A stretch of DNA of 64,000 nucleotides from Chloroflexota bacterium (GCA_020850535.1 JADZEM010000118.1:62001-126000); one strand, 5' to 3'. Shown: positions 17,280-25,106, counted from the stretch's first letter. The notes: generated by a model from the sequence alone, not told the origin. Made by a program: numbers and translations.

Positions 17280-18563
17280 GTGGCATTCCTCATCGATCCC
17301 GCCGCCTTCCCACGCCAGCAGCAGCCCGGTCCCGACCAGATCCCCGTCGATCCGTCGATCCTCCAGGCCCGCATCGAGCGGCTGCGCGCGGCTGGCGCGC
17401 AGGCTGGCCACGCGGCGCTGGTGGTCTTCGCGCAGGGCGCGCGGCAGCTATCCGGGACCAGCACGCACGGCAACCTGCGTTACCTGCTGGACTGGTTCAG
17501 CGGCGGCGGCACGGCCACGATGATCGTGCCGATGGACGGCGAGCCGGTCGTCGTGGTCCCGGGGCCGAGCGACGTGGGCGACATGCGCGAGCGTGCGCCG
17601 TGGATCGTGGATCAGCGCTGCGAGCCGTCGGGGAACCACGGGCGGCTGGTGCGGGTGGCCCTGGACGAGCGCGGGATTCGGGGACAGGTCGGGCTGATCG
17701 GGGCCGGTGAGCTGATGCACGGGGTCTACGCCGAGCTGACCGCGCCGACGCCCGACGACCGCTGGTCGTTCTCGCGGGTGGACGTCCTGCTGGACGAGCA
17801 GCGAATGGTGAAGGACGAGATCGGGCTGGCCCGGATGCGGCGCGCGGCCGCCATCTGCGATGTGATCTTCGATCAGCTTGCGGCGGCGCTGGCCGGTCAG
17901 GCCCGGCCGGTCTGGCAGCTCCAGGCCATCGCGAACGCCGTGGGCCAGCTTGAGGGCGCGGAGTTCGTCTGGAACTGGATGGTCGGCGCGCCGAGGCCAG
18001 ACCGGACGCGCCGGCGGCCCGAGGAGAACACCCGCGTCGTCCAGCCGGGCGATTGCGTCATCACCGGTCTGTACTTGATCTACGGCGGCTACTACGGGCA
18101 CGCGCTGCGGATGTTCACCGTCGGCGAACCCGACGAGTCCCATCAGCGGACCTGGCAGGCCGTCTTCGACGCGCAGAGCGCGGCCGCGGCCCTCCTGACG
18201 CCTGGGTCCAGCGCCAGGGCGCCGGGATTGGCTGCGGACGCCGAGCTGTTTCGGCACTTCCCGGAGGCGCGCGAGACCGACAGGGTCCGATTTCGGTCGT
18301 CGCACTTCATCGGCCTGGACTACTCCGAGTACCCGACCTCGAAGACCATTGCTCAGCCGGACACGGCCAGCTACCTTGGCGGCCTGTCGAGCGCGCTCGT
18401 CGATCTGCCGATGCAAGCTGACATGACGATCGAGCTGCACCCGAACATCTGCCCGCCCGGTGTGGGGCTGGGCGCGCTCGGAGACATCTTTCGCGTCACC
18501 AGAGGTGGCGGGGAGCGTTTGACAACGTTCCCCTCGGAGATCTGCGTTGTGCGCCCGGGCTGA
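17280..18563 (+). CDS. M24 family (creatinase/aminopeptidase P-like) protein with lost metal ligands
   Basis: Protein of 427 aa with the N-terminal creatinase domain and the C-terminal pita-bread domain. GTG 17280 sits 4 bp after GGAGG (17271-17275); an in-frame ATG at 17217 is an alternative. In metallopeptidases of this family the ligands are D, D, H, E, E. Here the positions align to Gly263 and His275 (CVITGLYLIYGGYYGHALRM), His342 (SSHFIGLDYSEYP), Glu385 (MTIELHPNI) and Gly401 (GALGDIFRVTRGG), so three of five are gone. Creatinase itself is metal-independent, so an amidinohydrolase-type or other non-peptidase reaction is more likely than proteolysis. It is transcribed away from the racemase operon and followed 81 bp later by the GntR regulator. 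Confidence 0.85.
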   Translation: MAFLIDPAAFPRQQQPGPDQIPVDPSILQARIERLRAAGAQAGHAALVVFAQGARQLSGTSTHGNLRYLLDWFSGGGTATMIVPMDGEPVVVVPGPSDVGDMRERAPWIVDQRCEPSGNHGRLVRVALDERGIRGQVGLIGAGELMHGVYAELTAPTPDDRWSFSRVDVLLDEQRMVKDEIGLARMRRAAAICDVIFDQLAAALAGQARPVWQLQAIANAVGQLEGAEFVWNWMVGAPRPDRTRRRPEENTRVVQPGDCVITGLYLIYGGYYGHALRMFTVGEPDESHQRTWQAVFDAQSAAAALLTPGSSARAPGLAADAELFRHFPEARETDRVRFRSSHFIGLDYSEYPTSKTIAQPDTASYLGGLSSALVDLPMQADMTIELHPNICPPGVGLGALGDIFRVTRGGGERLTTFPSEICVVRPG

Positions 18564-18568
18564 TCGCG

Positions 18569-18574
18569 TACACT
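18569..18574 (+). promoter_or_regulatory. -10-like element (TACACT) upstream of the GntR gene
   Basis: TACACT lies 70 bp upstream of the GntR-family start, just after the M24 stop codon, and matches the -10-like hexamer seen before other genes here. No convincing -35 box is visible. Confidence 0.35.
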
Positions 18575-18644
18575 CCGCACTCGCCCCGCTGCCCGAGCCG
18601 ACGCGCCGCCCACCTATCCGGCAGACATCGGAGGTCCGCACACA

Positions 18645-19409
18645 ATGACTGGTGCTGAGAAGTCGGTTCCGCCGACGCAGACGGACCCGGCCATGCTCGA
18701 CGGTATGGCAGTGGCCAGCCGCTCCAAGATGGCAGCGGCTGGTGCAGATGCCTCGGCACTGGTACGCCTTGAACGGCAGCCAAGCCTCACCGAACGGGTG
18801 TTTCGGCAACTGCGGGACGCCATCGTCAGCAATGTGCTGGCGCCTGGGCAGCCGTTCAGCATCGAGCAGTTGGCGGCGCGGCTCGGCGTCAGCCGCACGC
18901 CGATCCGCGAAGCGTTGCCGGCCCTGCAGCAGCTCGGTCTGGTGATCCAGGCGGACAACGGCAGCTTCCAGGTCGCGCCGATGGACAAGACGTACGCCTG
19001 GGAGGTGTATGCCGTCCGCAGCGCCATCGAGAGTCTGGCCGTGGAGGTCGTGGCGCCTCGGCTGACCGACGCCGACGTGAAAACGCTGCGCGCCGTCGCC
19101 CTGCCGCCCGATCTGGAACCCGAAGGCGACTATCACGAGATGTTCGGGCCGGACCTGGGCCTGCACGATTTTATTCGGCAGCAGTGCCCGCTGCCGTTCC
19201 TGAACGCCCTGATGGACTCGGTCCAGTATCACCGTTCGCGGCTGCTTCACATCGAGCACAGCCTGGGCAGCGGGTATCGAAAGGCGTCCTACGAGGAGCA
19301 CGCGGCGATTGTCGATGCATTGGCGCTTCGAGACGGGAAGCAGGCACGGCAACTGATGCAGGCTCACCTGGACCGTGTCGGCGCGGCGGTCGCTGCCCTG
19401 GTCGAGTAG
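18645..19409 (+). CDS. GntR family transcriptional regulator (FadR/FCD type)
   Basis: DNA-binding regulator of 254 aa. After a 45-residue N-terminal tail comes a winged helix: SLTERVFRQLRDAIVSNVLAPGQPFSIEQLAARLGVSRTPIREALPALQQLGLV is the classic GntR pattern (LGVSRTPIREAL). The C-terminal FCD ligand domain has a shortened first half and conserved His/Glu positions (LHDFIRQQC, SYEEHAAIVDALALRDG) that normally bind a metal and a small organic acid. GGAGG precedes the ATG. It probably senses an intermediate of the neighbouring catabolic route and controls the divergent operons; the palindromes at 17058-17096 are candidate targets. Confidence 0.93.
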   Translation: MTGAEKSVPPTQTDPAMLDGMAVASRSKMAAAGADASALVRLERQPSLTERVFRQLRDAIVSNVLAPGQPFSIEQLAARLGVSRTPIREALPALQQLGLVIQADNGSFQVAPMDKTYAWEVYAVRSAIESLAVEVVAPRLTDADVKTLRAVALPPDLEPEGDYHEMFGPDLGLHDFIRQQCPLPFLNALMDSVQYHRSRLLHIEHSLGSGYRKASYEEHAAIVDALALRDGKQARQLMQAHLDRVGAAVAALVE

Positions 19410-19432
19410 TCCTCGCAGTGTGTGATGTGCGG

Positions 19433-19508
19433 TGGTGGGCCCGGCCGGGTTCGAACCGGCGACCTAAGAGTTATGAGCTCCCCGCTCTAACCGCTGAGCT
19501 ACGGGCCC
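19433..19508 (-). tRNA. tRNA with CAT anticodon (elongator Met or Ile2)
   Basis: The minus strand folds into a complete cloverleaf: acceptor GGGCCCG/CGGGCCC (7 bp), D arm GCTC/GAGC with an 8-nt loop, anticodon arm GGGAG/CTCTT with loop CTCATAA (anticodon CAT), a 5-nt variable loop AGGTC, T arm GCCGG/CCGGC with loop TTCGAAC, discriminator A and an encoded CCA (19433-19435). Total 76 nt. CAT can be elongator methionine or lysidine-modified isoleucine, and the sequence alone does not settle which. The acceptor stem is fully paired, so it is not an initiator of the common C1-A72 type. Confidence 0.96.
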
Positions 19509-19518
19509 CGACTCGGAG

Positions 19519-19524
19519 AGTATA
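19519..19524 (-). promoter_or_regulatory. -10 element (TATACT) of the tRNA gene
   Basis: On the minus strand TATACT lies 10 bp before the 5' end of the mature tRNA, the position expected for a -10 box with a short leader. It anchors the interpretation of the same hexamer elsewhere in the window. The -35 region is weak. Confidence 0.55.
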
Positions 19525-19652
19525 GCGCCCGTCGTGACGTCGGGCTCCGATTGGCGACCACCCAGTCAACGGATGGCGACCCCGAAACGAGCAGGGTTGA
19601 CTGTCCCGAGATGTCGGGACATCCGACTCGTGTTTCCGGTGCCGGGGCGCGG

Positions 19653-19974
19653 TACGATGATGTCACCAGGAACGCAGCGGCTCCTGGATCGCGAATCAGC
19701 AGAGAGGAACCAGTGCGATGATGGCCGTCACACGAAGGGTTCCGTCCCGCTACCTCCTTCTCATGGTGCTGCAAGTGGACAGGCTCGCCTACCGCTGCAC
19801 CAGCGAGTAGGAAGAAGCCAGGGGCACCCGGGCGAGCCACACGAGCCGCCCCGTCTTGAAAGCACCCCCCGTCGACCGAAAGCATCGCAGCGGCACAGGA
19901 TCGCAGAGGATCGTGCCGAACGCCATGTGGACACGGAACGCATCGACCCCGCCGGCAACGGCGGGGTCTTTCTT
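19653..19974 (+). ncRNA. Probable stand-alone structured RNA ending in an intrinsic terminator
   Basis: No convincing protein gene lies between the tRNA and the Crp gene at 20195, yet a strong plus-strand terminator sits at 19945-19974: arms GACCCCGCCG and CGGCGGGGTC, GCAA tetraloop, then TTTCTT. A transcript reaching it must start inside this gap, because the tRNA is on the other strand; TACGAT at 19653-19658 is a possible -10. The roughly 300 nt between contain paired segments, for example GGAACC/GGTTCC after AGAGAG near 19700-19745, and GGTGC/GCACC. It does not match SRP, tmRNA, RNase P or a riboswitch that I can recognise. The 5' end is a guess. Confidence 0.5.
19945..19974 (+). terminator. 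Intrinsic terminator of the RNA candidate
   Basis: Ten-bp GC-rich stem (19945-19954 with 19959-19968), GCAA tetraloop and TTTCTT tail. It is the clearest rho-independent terminator in the window and has no upstream plus-strand protein gene that obviously needs it; the GntR gene ends 535 bp earlier. Confidence 0.85.
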
Positions 19975-20132
19975 GTGCTCGCTGACCTGGGTCCGCCGAC
20001 GGGACTACGCGACGCCAGCGTCCGCACCCAGATGTGGGGGCTTCCGGGCACGGAACCATCGGCAACGCCGTCCGTCGTCATGAGAAACTGCTGCCAACGT
20101 CGAATCTCACGAGGCAGATGGGTCGGACGGTG

Positions 20133-20138
20133 TACACT
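20133..20138 (+). promoter_or_regulatory. -10-like element (TACACT) upstream of the Crp gene
   Basis: TACACT in GGTGTACACTAGG lies 56 bp before the Crp/Fnr start codon and matches the -10-like hexamers of other genes here. No clear -35 is present, as might be expected if an activator is used. Confidence 0.4.
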
Positions 20139-20194
20139 AGGCGACACATCCGCATCCTGGTGTGCCACTGACGGCACGGAGGAGTTGCCTCGAC

Positions 20195-20875
20195 ATGCAG
20201 TCACCGTCTGTCCTGGCCCACTCGCCGCTGCTCGCCAATCTGCCCGCTGAGGAGCTCAACCGGCTCGGGGCCGCTGCCCGCCGGCGTTCGTATCGTCGCG
20301 GCGAGGTGATTTTCCACCAGGGCGACCCCGGCGACTCACTGCACTTCTTGATCGACGGTCGCGTCAAGGTTGTGCTCGACGCCGAGTCCGGCGACGAAGC
20401 GGTGATCGCCATTCTCGGCCCTGGAGACTGCTTCGGCGAGCTGTCGCTGATCGACGGCGAGCCGCGCTCCGCCACCGTTGAGACGCTCGAAGCCGTCCAG
20501 ACGCTCAGCCTCTCGCGCAACGACTTTATGGCGTTCGTGCGGGCCAACCCCCAGACGGCCGAACGGATGATGATCGCGCTGGCCGGCATGGTCCGGCGGG
20601 CCGACGAGAGCATGGCCGACCTCGTCTTCCTCGACCTGGAAGGCCGCCTCGTCAAGAAGCTGCTCGAACTGGCCGATGCCCACGGCCGGGACATCGACGG
20701 CGCGATTGAGATCGAGCTGCCGATCACCCAGGAAGACCTCGCCGCGATGATCGGCGCGACCCGTGCCAGCGTCAACAAGCTGCTCGGGTTCTACGAGGAT
20801 CGCGGAGCCGTGCAGCGGCGCGGGCGCAGGATCGCGATTCTGGAGCCGGAGCGACTGCGGCGTCGGATCACCTGA
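20195..20875 (+). CDS. Crp/Fnr family transcriptional regulator
   Basis: Cyclic-nucleotide-binding type regulator, 226 aa. ATG 20195 is 10 bp after GGAGGAG (20178-20184). The N-terminal half is a cNMP-binding beta barrel (GEVIFHQGDPGDSLHFLIDGRVKV, then the phosphate-binding-cassette-like FGELSLIDGEPRSATVET with conserved Glu and Arg). The C-terminal half is a Crp winged helix: LPITQEDLAAMIGATRASVNKLLGFYEDRG. No Cys motif for an Fe-S cluster is present, so it is Crp-like rather than Fnr-like. Presence of GEL and the Arg-Ser pair suggests real nucleotide binding; a class III cyclase is encoded at 25677-27512. A bidirectional terminator follows. Confidence 0.94.
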   Translation: MQSPSVLAHSPLLANLPAEELNRLGAAARRRSYRRGEVIFHQGDPGDSLHFLIDGRVKVVLDAESGDEAVIAILGPGDCFGELSLIDGEPRSATVETLEAVQTLSLSRNDFMAFVRANPQTAERMMIALAGMVRRADESMADLVFLDLEGRLVKKLLELADAHGRDIDGAIEIELPITQEDLAAMIGATRASVNKLLGFYEDRGAVQRRGRRIAILEPERLRRRIT

Positions 20876-20943
20876 CGGCACCCAGCGGCCTCCCGGCGAC
20901 ATTCGCGCACAGCCTTTGTGCCTGATGCGCACAGCAACAAGAA

Positions 20944-20972
20944 GGGCGGTCGGCTGCGTCAGCCGACCGCCC
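20944..20972. terminator. Bidirectional intrinsic terminator
   Basis: Perfect 13-bp arms (20944-20956 and 20960-20972) with a 3-nt loop lie between the convergent crp-type gene and the SH3-domain gene. The plus strand continues TCGTTTGTG and the minus strand TTCTTGTTG, so it can serve both genes. Confidence 0.85.
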
Positions 20973-20994
20973 TCGTTTGTGTCTCCGACCGCCG

Positions 20995-22344
20995 TCAGGG
21001 CGCCGTTTCGAGGAACTCCCCGACGATCCAGCCCTGCTTGCCCTCGTCGTCGCGGACGTTGCGCCAGCCACGACCGTCCATCTGCTGATCCGCCCCAATC
21101 ACCTGGAGGACCGTGCCCTCAGGGACGGTCTTGACGACGGGGGCCGTCGCGCCTGGACGCTCACGCATGTTCGCGCCGGTCTCGCCCGTGTTGACGACCT
21201 TGACCTTCTCGCCGTTGGTGGGCTTTGACGCTGGCTGCCCGCCTGCCGAGGGTTGCTCGGCGGGCGCTGCCGTGGCGGGAGAGGCGGACGGGCCGGGAGC
21301 GCCGGGCGGCGAGATCGTCACGCCGGACGGCGTGCCCAACGAGCCGCCAGCCACCGCCGGCGGAGACGGGACTGCCCCAGCCCCACCAGGGGGCAAGACG
21401 GGCTTGCCAGCCGCTGGCGTGCCGATCTGGACGCCGGGCTGACCGCCTGGGACCGGCGGAAAGACGATCGGCGTCGGGGCGGCTGGAAGGCCCGTCACGC
21501 CGCCGACGCCGGGCAGGCCGCCCGGGGTCGCCATCGACAATTGCTGGCGAATCATCTGCTGGCCAAACACGGCAGCGGCGGCCGCGAACAGCACCACCAG
21601 CCCGGCCCACACGCCAATGGCCGTCTTGCGGGCCTTCAAGGGGTAGTTCCCACGGACCCACATCATCGCCAGACCGTACGGCCCGCAGAGGAGGATCAGC
21701 AGCACCACCATGGCCGGCGAGAGCCACCACGGGCGATCCGGCGGCGGCTCCGCCGGAGCCTGGACGCCAGGGCCGCGCTGTGGGCCGCCAAAGGCGTCCG
21801 GGCCATCGAAGTCGAATTCGTTCCCCGGACCGGGGCCGACGGCCGGCGATCGGGGCGCTCGCGCCGCGGCCACCTCCGGACTGGCAAAAGGAACTCCGGC
21901 AGCCGGTGCAGCCCCGGGCGTGGCAGGCACACCACTCTGAGACGGCAACTGGCGCGTCGTGACATCCTGCACGCCCGGAGCGGGCGGCGGACCCCCGCGT
22001 ACAGGCCGGCCGCCAGGGCCGCGCCTGCCGCCCTGCTGCTGGCCGCGCTGAAGCCGCTCCGCGAGCCGCCGGGCCTCCAGCAAGACCTCGTCCGCCAGCT
22101 CGTGCCGACCCTGCCGACGGTACACCCCCGCGAGCCGCTGGTAGACGCGCGGATCGCGGATGCCCTCGCGAATGTTGCTCTCAAGACATTGCGCCGCCTC
22201 GTCGAGCAGGCCGCGCTGTTCGAAGATCTGGCTCAGCCGCTCGCGGGCAACGATCTTCTGCTGACGGTCACCATCACGAAGCAAGCTGAGGCAGTATGTT
22301 GCCTCCTCGTCCTCGCTGGCGAAGCCTGCCGGATTCTGCTCCAC
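20995..22344 (-). CDS. TPR-like membrane protein with C-terminal SH3 domain
   Basis: Protein of 449 aa. Residues about 15-100 look like two to three TPR-type helical repeats (LLDEAAQCLESNIREG, RVYQRLAGVYRRQGRHELADEVL). A long Pro/Gly/Ala-rich region follows, then two hydrophobic segments (about 205-265: AMVVLLILLCGPYGLAMMWV and IGVWAGLVVLFAAAAAVFG), another Pro-rich linker, and a bacterial SH3 domain at the C-terminus (GANMRERPGATAPVVKTVP ... GWRNVRDDEGKQGWIVGEFL). The SH3 domain would lie outside the membrane and may bind cell-wall material. No close family name is evident. It shares a terminator with the Crp gene. Confidence 0.85.
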   Translation of the reverse strand: MEQNPAGFASEDEEATYCLSLLRDGDRQQKIVARERLSQIFEQRGLLDEAAQCLESNIREGIRDPRVYQRLAGVYRRQGRHELADEVLLEARRLAERLQRGQQQGGRRGPGGRPVRGGPPPAPGVQDVTTRQLPSQSGVPATPGAAPAAGVPFASPEVAAARAPRSPAVGPGPGNEFDFDGPDAFGGPQRGPGVQAPAEPPPDRPWWLSPAMVVLLILLCGPYGLAMMWVRGNYPLKARKTAIGVWAGLVVLFAAAAAVFGQQMIRQQLSMATPGGLPGVGGVTGLPAAPTPIVFPPVPGGQPGVQIGTPAAGKPVLPPGGAGAVPSPPAVAGGSLGTPSGVTISPPGAPGPSASPATAAPAEQPSAGGQPASKPTNGEKVKVVNTGETGANMRERPGATAPVVKTVPEGTVLQVIGADQQMDGRGWRNVRDDEGKQGWIVGEFLETAP

Positions 22345-22362
22345 TCGTCGACCCGCCCAGAC

Positions 22363-22668
22363 TCAGGAGTACGATCGCGGGAAGACCGTGTCGGCCCGGA
22401 TCGCCACGGATGGCTCGGCAAGGCATTCCTTCGCGGCCTCGGACCAGCGCGCCAGGTGCGGCGTCTGCAGGTGGGCCTGGAAGCCGGCCTCGTCGTGATA
22501 GATCTCGTAGAAGTAGTAGCGGTCAGGATCCTTCTGATCCTGGAGCACGTCGAAGCGAACGCAGGCCGGCTCGTCCCGGACGGAGCAGATCGAGTCGTCC
22601 TCGATGACCTCCAGGAAGCGCTCTCGCATCTCCGGCTTGACCTTCACCGAGACCCACAGCGCAAACAC
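22363..22668 (-). CDS. Antibiotic biosynthesis monooxygenase (ABM) domain protein
   Basis: Small protein of 101 aa with the ferredoxin-like ABM fold: FALWVSVKVKPEMRERFLEVIEDD, CVRFDVLQDQKDPDRYYFYEIYHDEAGFQAHLQTPHLARW. The pattern of a Phe/Tyr-rich strand, then a His in the last helix (TPHLARW), is typical of putative quinol monooxygenases and LsrG-like isomerases. It acts in the cytoplasm, normally as a dimer, without a cofactor. It lies 18 bp upstream of the SH3 gene on the same strand and may be co-transcribed with it. The substrate is unknown. Confidence 0.9.
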   Translation of the reverse strand: MFALWVSVKVKPEMRERFLEVIEDDSICSVRDEPACVRFDVLQDQKDPDRYYFYEIYHDEAGFQAHLQTPHLARWSEAAKECLAEPSVAIRADTVFPRSYS

Positions 22669-22823
22669 GGCGACCTCCCCAACAGACGGCTTCGCGCCGG
22701 CCGTCCGTTGCTTCGACGTACCCTAGTGGAAGAGAGGGCAGACGGTCAACCGGGTCTGCCCGTATCCCGCGAAACTGTACACCCTTTGTGTCCTGTTCGA
22801 TGCGTCAGAAGGGAGCACCCGCG

Positions 22824-23660
22824 ATGTCCGAGCGTCGAATCACGGTGTCGGGCTTTGGCGACGAGATCGCCGCCGAGCCATCCGAGCAGCTTCGCGTGCT
22901 CGCGGACCTCGGCATCCACCACCTCGACCTGCGAGGCGCGTGGGAGCGCAACATCCTGGACTTCACCGACGGCGACGTCCAGGCGATGCGGCGCGCGCTC
23001 TCCGAGCACGGGGCGCGCGTCGCCACGATCGCCTCGCCGATCGGCAAGAGCGCAATCGGCCAGGAACCTGCCTACGAGGCCGCGCGACTGGCCCGCGCCA
23101 TTGAGCTGGCCCAGGCGTTCGAGACCCCGCTGATTCGCCTGTTCTCCTTCTACCACGATGGCGTCGAGCACGCCGCCTGCCGCGACGAGGTGGTCAGGCG
23201 GCTGGCCGGCTGGGCGCGAACGGCCGAGCGCGTGGGCATCACGCTGCTGCTGGAGAACGAGGCCGACCTCTGGGGCGATACTCCCGAACGCTGCCGCGAC
23301 CTGCTGACGAGCGTCGACTCACCAGCCCTCCGGCTGACACTGGACGCGGGCAACTTCGCGGGACTCGGCGTCCGGCCGGCCGACGACGCCTATCCGTTGC
23401 TCAAGTCGTGGCTCGCGCACATCCAGATCAAGGACGTGGTGACGGCCACCAGGAGCGTCGTGCCGGCCGGCCAGGGCGACGGCCAGATCCGCGAACTGCT
23501 GCGGCTGGCGCTGACCGATGGGTACACCGGCTATCTGTCGCTCGAGCCGCACCTGGCGGTCGCCGGCAAGGCCGGCGGCTTCTCCGGCCCCGAGCTGTTC
23601 GGCGTGGCCGCTCGCGCGCTGGAAGCGATCCGGGCGTCGCTGGGCGCGAACGGCGCATAG
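22824..23660 (+). CDS. Sugar phosphate isomerase/epimerase-like TIM barrel protein
   Basis: Xylose isomerase-like TIM-barrel, 278 aa; ATG 22824 has GGGAG upstream, and the longer reading frame to 22788 lacks a site. Family segments: GFGDEIAAEPSEQLRVLADLGIHHLDLRG at strand one, TLLLENEADLWGDTPE (metal Glu), LRLTLDAGNFAGLG (Asp/Asn), HIQIKDVV (HxKD) and YLSLEPHL (Glu). All expected metal ligands of the epimerase group are present. It is unlike the pair at 10567-12644 in detail. The following gene, 72 bp on, encodes a GH26-like hydrolase, so a polysaccharide-derived sugar is a possible substrate. Confidence 0.9.
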   Translation: MSERRITVSGFGDEIAAEPSEQLRVLADLGIHHLDLRGAWERNILDFTDGDVQAMRRALSEHGARVATIASPIGKSAIGQEPAYEAARLARAIELAQAFETPLIRLFSFYHDGVEHAACRDEVVRRLAGWARTAERVGITLLLENEADLWGDTPERCRDLLTSVDSPALRLTLDAGNFAGLGVRPADDAYPLLKSWLAHIQIKDVVTATRSVVPAGQGDGQIRELLRLALTDGYTGYLSLEPHLAVAGKAGGFSGPELFGVAARALEAIRASLGANGA

Positions 23661-23732
23661 CCAACTCGTGCGAATCGACTGGTGCGGATCGTGCGTCCCC
23701 TCACCGGACGTGGGCAAGGAAAGGGGAGCTCG

Positions 23733-24845
23733 ATGCAGCGTCGGCGCGCAGTGAAGCTGGCGGCTGGCGCGGTCGGCGCGGGCATCGGTCTCGGCTTGCT
23801 GCGCTACGCCAGCGCTGCGCCTTCGGCTCAGCCGGCCGGTTGCGGCGGCGGCGAGCCGGCGGCACCGGTCTATCTCGGTGCGTGGATACCGGCCGCGCTG
23901 GACGATCCGCGCATCGGCACGTCCTCCGACCCGCTCGGCCAGTTCGCGGAGAAGGCCGGCAAGGGCGTCAGCGTTCTGCAGCGCTGGGAGCACTGGGGAC
24001 TCGGCCCAGGGGGCCGCATCGACACCAAGTGGCTGCGACGCGCCGCCGAGCACGGGGCGTACCCGATGATCACCTGGGTGCCGTGGGATCCGACGATCCC
24101 CGAGCCGGCCGGCCAGACCGGCTTCCTGATGCGCGATGTCGCCGGCGGCGCGCACGACGGCTACATCCGTGACCTTGCCTCCGAGGCAGCATCCTGGGAC
24201 GGCCCGCTGTTCATCAGGTTCGCCCAGGAGATGAACGGCACGTGGTACCCGTGGGGCAAGCATCAGAACGCTCCCGAGGAGTACATCGCGGCCTGGCGGC
24301 ACGTCCGTCAGCTCTTCGACGCGGGCGGCGCGGGGCACGTCACCTGGGTCTGGAACCCGAGCGAGAAGAACCACCCGGAGTCATTGCGGCTCTGGTATCC
24401 CGGCGACGACGTGGTCGATTGGGTGGCCGTGGACGGCTACAACTGGGACGCGCCGCAATACTGGCAGCAGGGTGGTAACACCTGGCGACTGCTCGACCAG
24501 GTCTTCCGCCCGTCCTTCGACGACATCAACGGTTTCGTGCCGGCAGACAAGCCGAGGATGATCGCCGAGACAGCGACCAACGAGCGCGGCGACGACCCCG
24601 GCAAGAAGGCGGCCTGGATCTGCGACGCCTTCGGTCGGGCGCTGCCAGCGGCCCTGCCCGAGGTCAAGGCGATCCTCTGGTTCGACGAGCCGACCAACGA
24701 GGGCGGCTGGATCGTGCCCTGGCCCATCGACTCGACCGAGGAGAGCCGCGCGGCGTTTCAGGCGGCTGTCTCGCCATCGGCCTATCTCGGGTCGCTGGGC
24801 GAGCGGGTGCTGACGCTCGGGCGACAGAAGATCCCTGCTCCCTGA
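23733..24845 (+). CDS. Secreted glycoside hydrolase, GH26 (beta-mannanase)-like
   Basis: Secreted or surface protein of 370 aa. RRRAVKLAAGAVGAGIG is a twin-arginine-like signal. The catalytic TIM barrel has the GH26 hallmarks: Glu166 in RFAQEMNGTWYPWG (acid/base) and Glu279 in MIAETATNE (nucleophile), with VAVDGYNWDA between them. Relatives cleave beta-1,4-mannan or beta-1,3/1,4-glucans, and this branch, common in actinobacteria and Chloroflexota, is often annotated as beta-mannanase. ATG 23733 follows AAAGGGGAG. The gene ends 34 bp before the first copy of the 217-bp mobile element. Confidence 0.88.
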   Translation: MQRRRAVKLAAGAVGAGIGLGLLRYASAAPSAQPAGCGGGEPAAPVYLGAWIPAALDDPRIGTSSDPLGQFAEKAGKGVSVLQRWEHWGLGPGGRIDTKWLRRAAEHGAYPMITWVPWDPTIPEPAGQTGFLMRDVAGGAHDGYIRDLASEAASWDGPLFIRFAQEMNGTWYPWGKHQNAPEEYIAAWRHVRQLFDAGGAGHVTWVWNPSEKNHPESLRLWYPGDDVVDWVAVDGYNWDAPQYWQQGGNTWRLLDQVFRPSFDDINGFVPADKPRMIAETATNERGDDPGKKAAWICDAFGRALPAALPEVKAILWFDEPTNEGGWIVPWPIDSTEESRAAFQAAVSPSAYLGSLGERVLTLGRQKIPAP

Positions 24846-24879
24846 GGTCGGGCTGCCAGGACTCCCGCACGGTGCCCGC

Positions 24880-25096
24880 CAGGGCGATTGCATGTTCATT
24901 GGTGTCCCCGAAGCATCATGGAACGGGCGGTCGGGGACTGAAGTCCCCGCCTACCGTCACGCCGTCGCTGCGCGACGGCCGTCGGGAACGGCAGGCACTG
25001 GTGCGACTGGAGCGTCGCGCAGCGACTGCATGCGTGTAGGCGGGGCTTTCAAGCCCCGACGCCGCCGCACGACGCGCTCAACATACGATTGCACTG
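24880..25096. mobile_element. 217-bp palindromic MITE-like element, copy 1
   Basis: This copy starts with CAGGGCGATTGCATGTT and ends with a 13/17 match to its reverse complement (25080-25096). Inside are two subterminal hairpins (GTCGGGGACT/AGTCCCCG and GGGGCTTTCAAGCCCC) placed as inverted repeats of each other, around a core of about 80 bp with GTCGCTGCGCGAC-type palindromes. It has no coding capacity. It is the same 217-bp length as copies 3 and 4. I see no target duplication; the decayed right end suggests an old insertion. Confidence 0.85.
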
Positions 25097-25106
25097 GTAG
25101 CAGCAT

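Noticed and set aside
17448-19367. A 639-codon minus-strand open frame opposite the M24 and GntR genes
   Set aside because: Both plus-strand genes have ribosome-binding sites and clear domain motifs; the opposite frame has none.
19690-19960. T-box riboswitch in the tRNA-crp gap
   Set aside because: AGAGAG followed by a GGAACC/GGTTCC stem is suggestive, but the invariant T-box TGGNACC and a downstream aminoacyl-tRNA synthetase or amino-acid gene are missing.
19534-20250. A 238-codon frame covering the RNA candidate
   Set aside because: It contains an intrinsic terminator, has low-complexity Arg/Ser/Pro composition, and overlaps the Crp ribosome-binding site and start.
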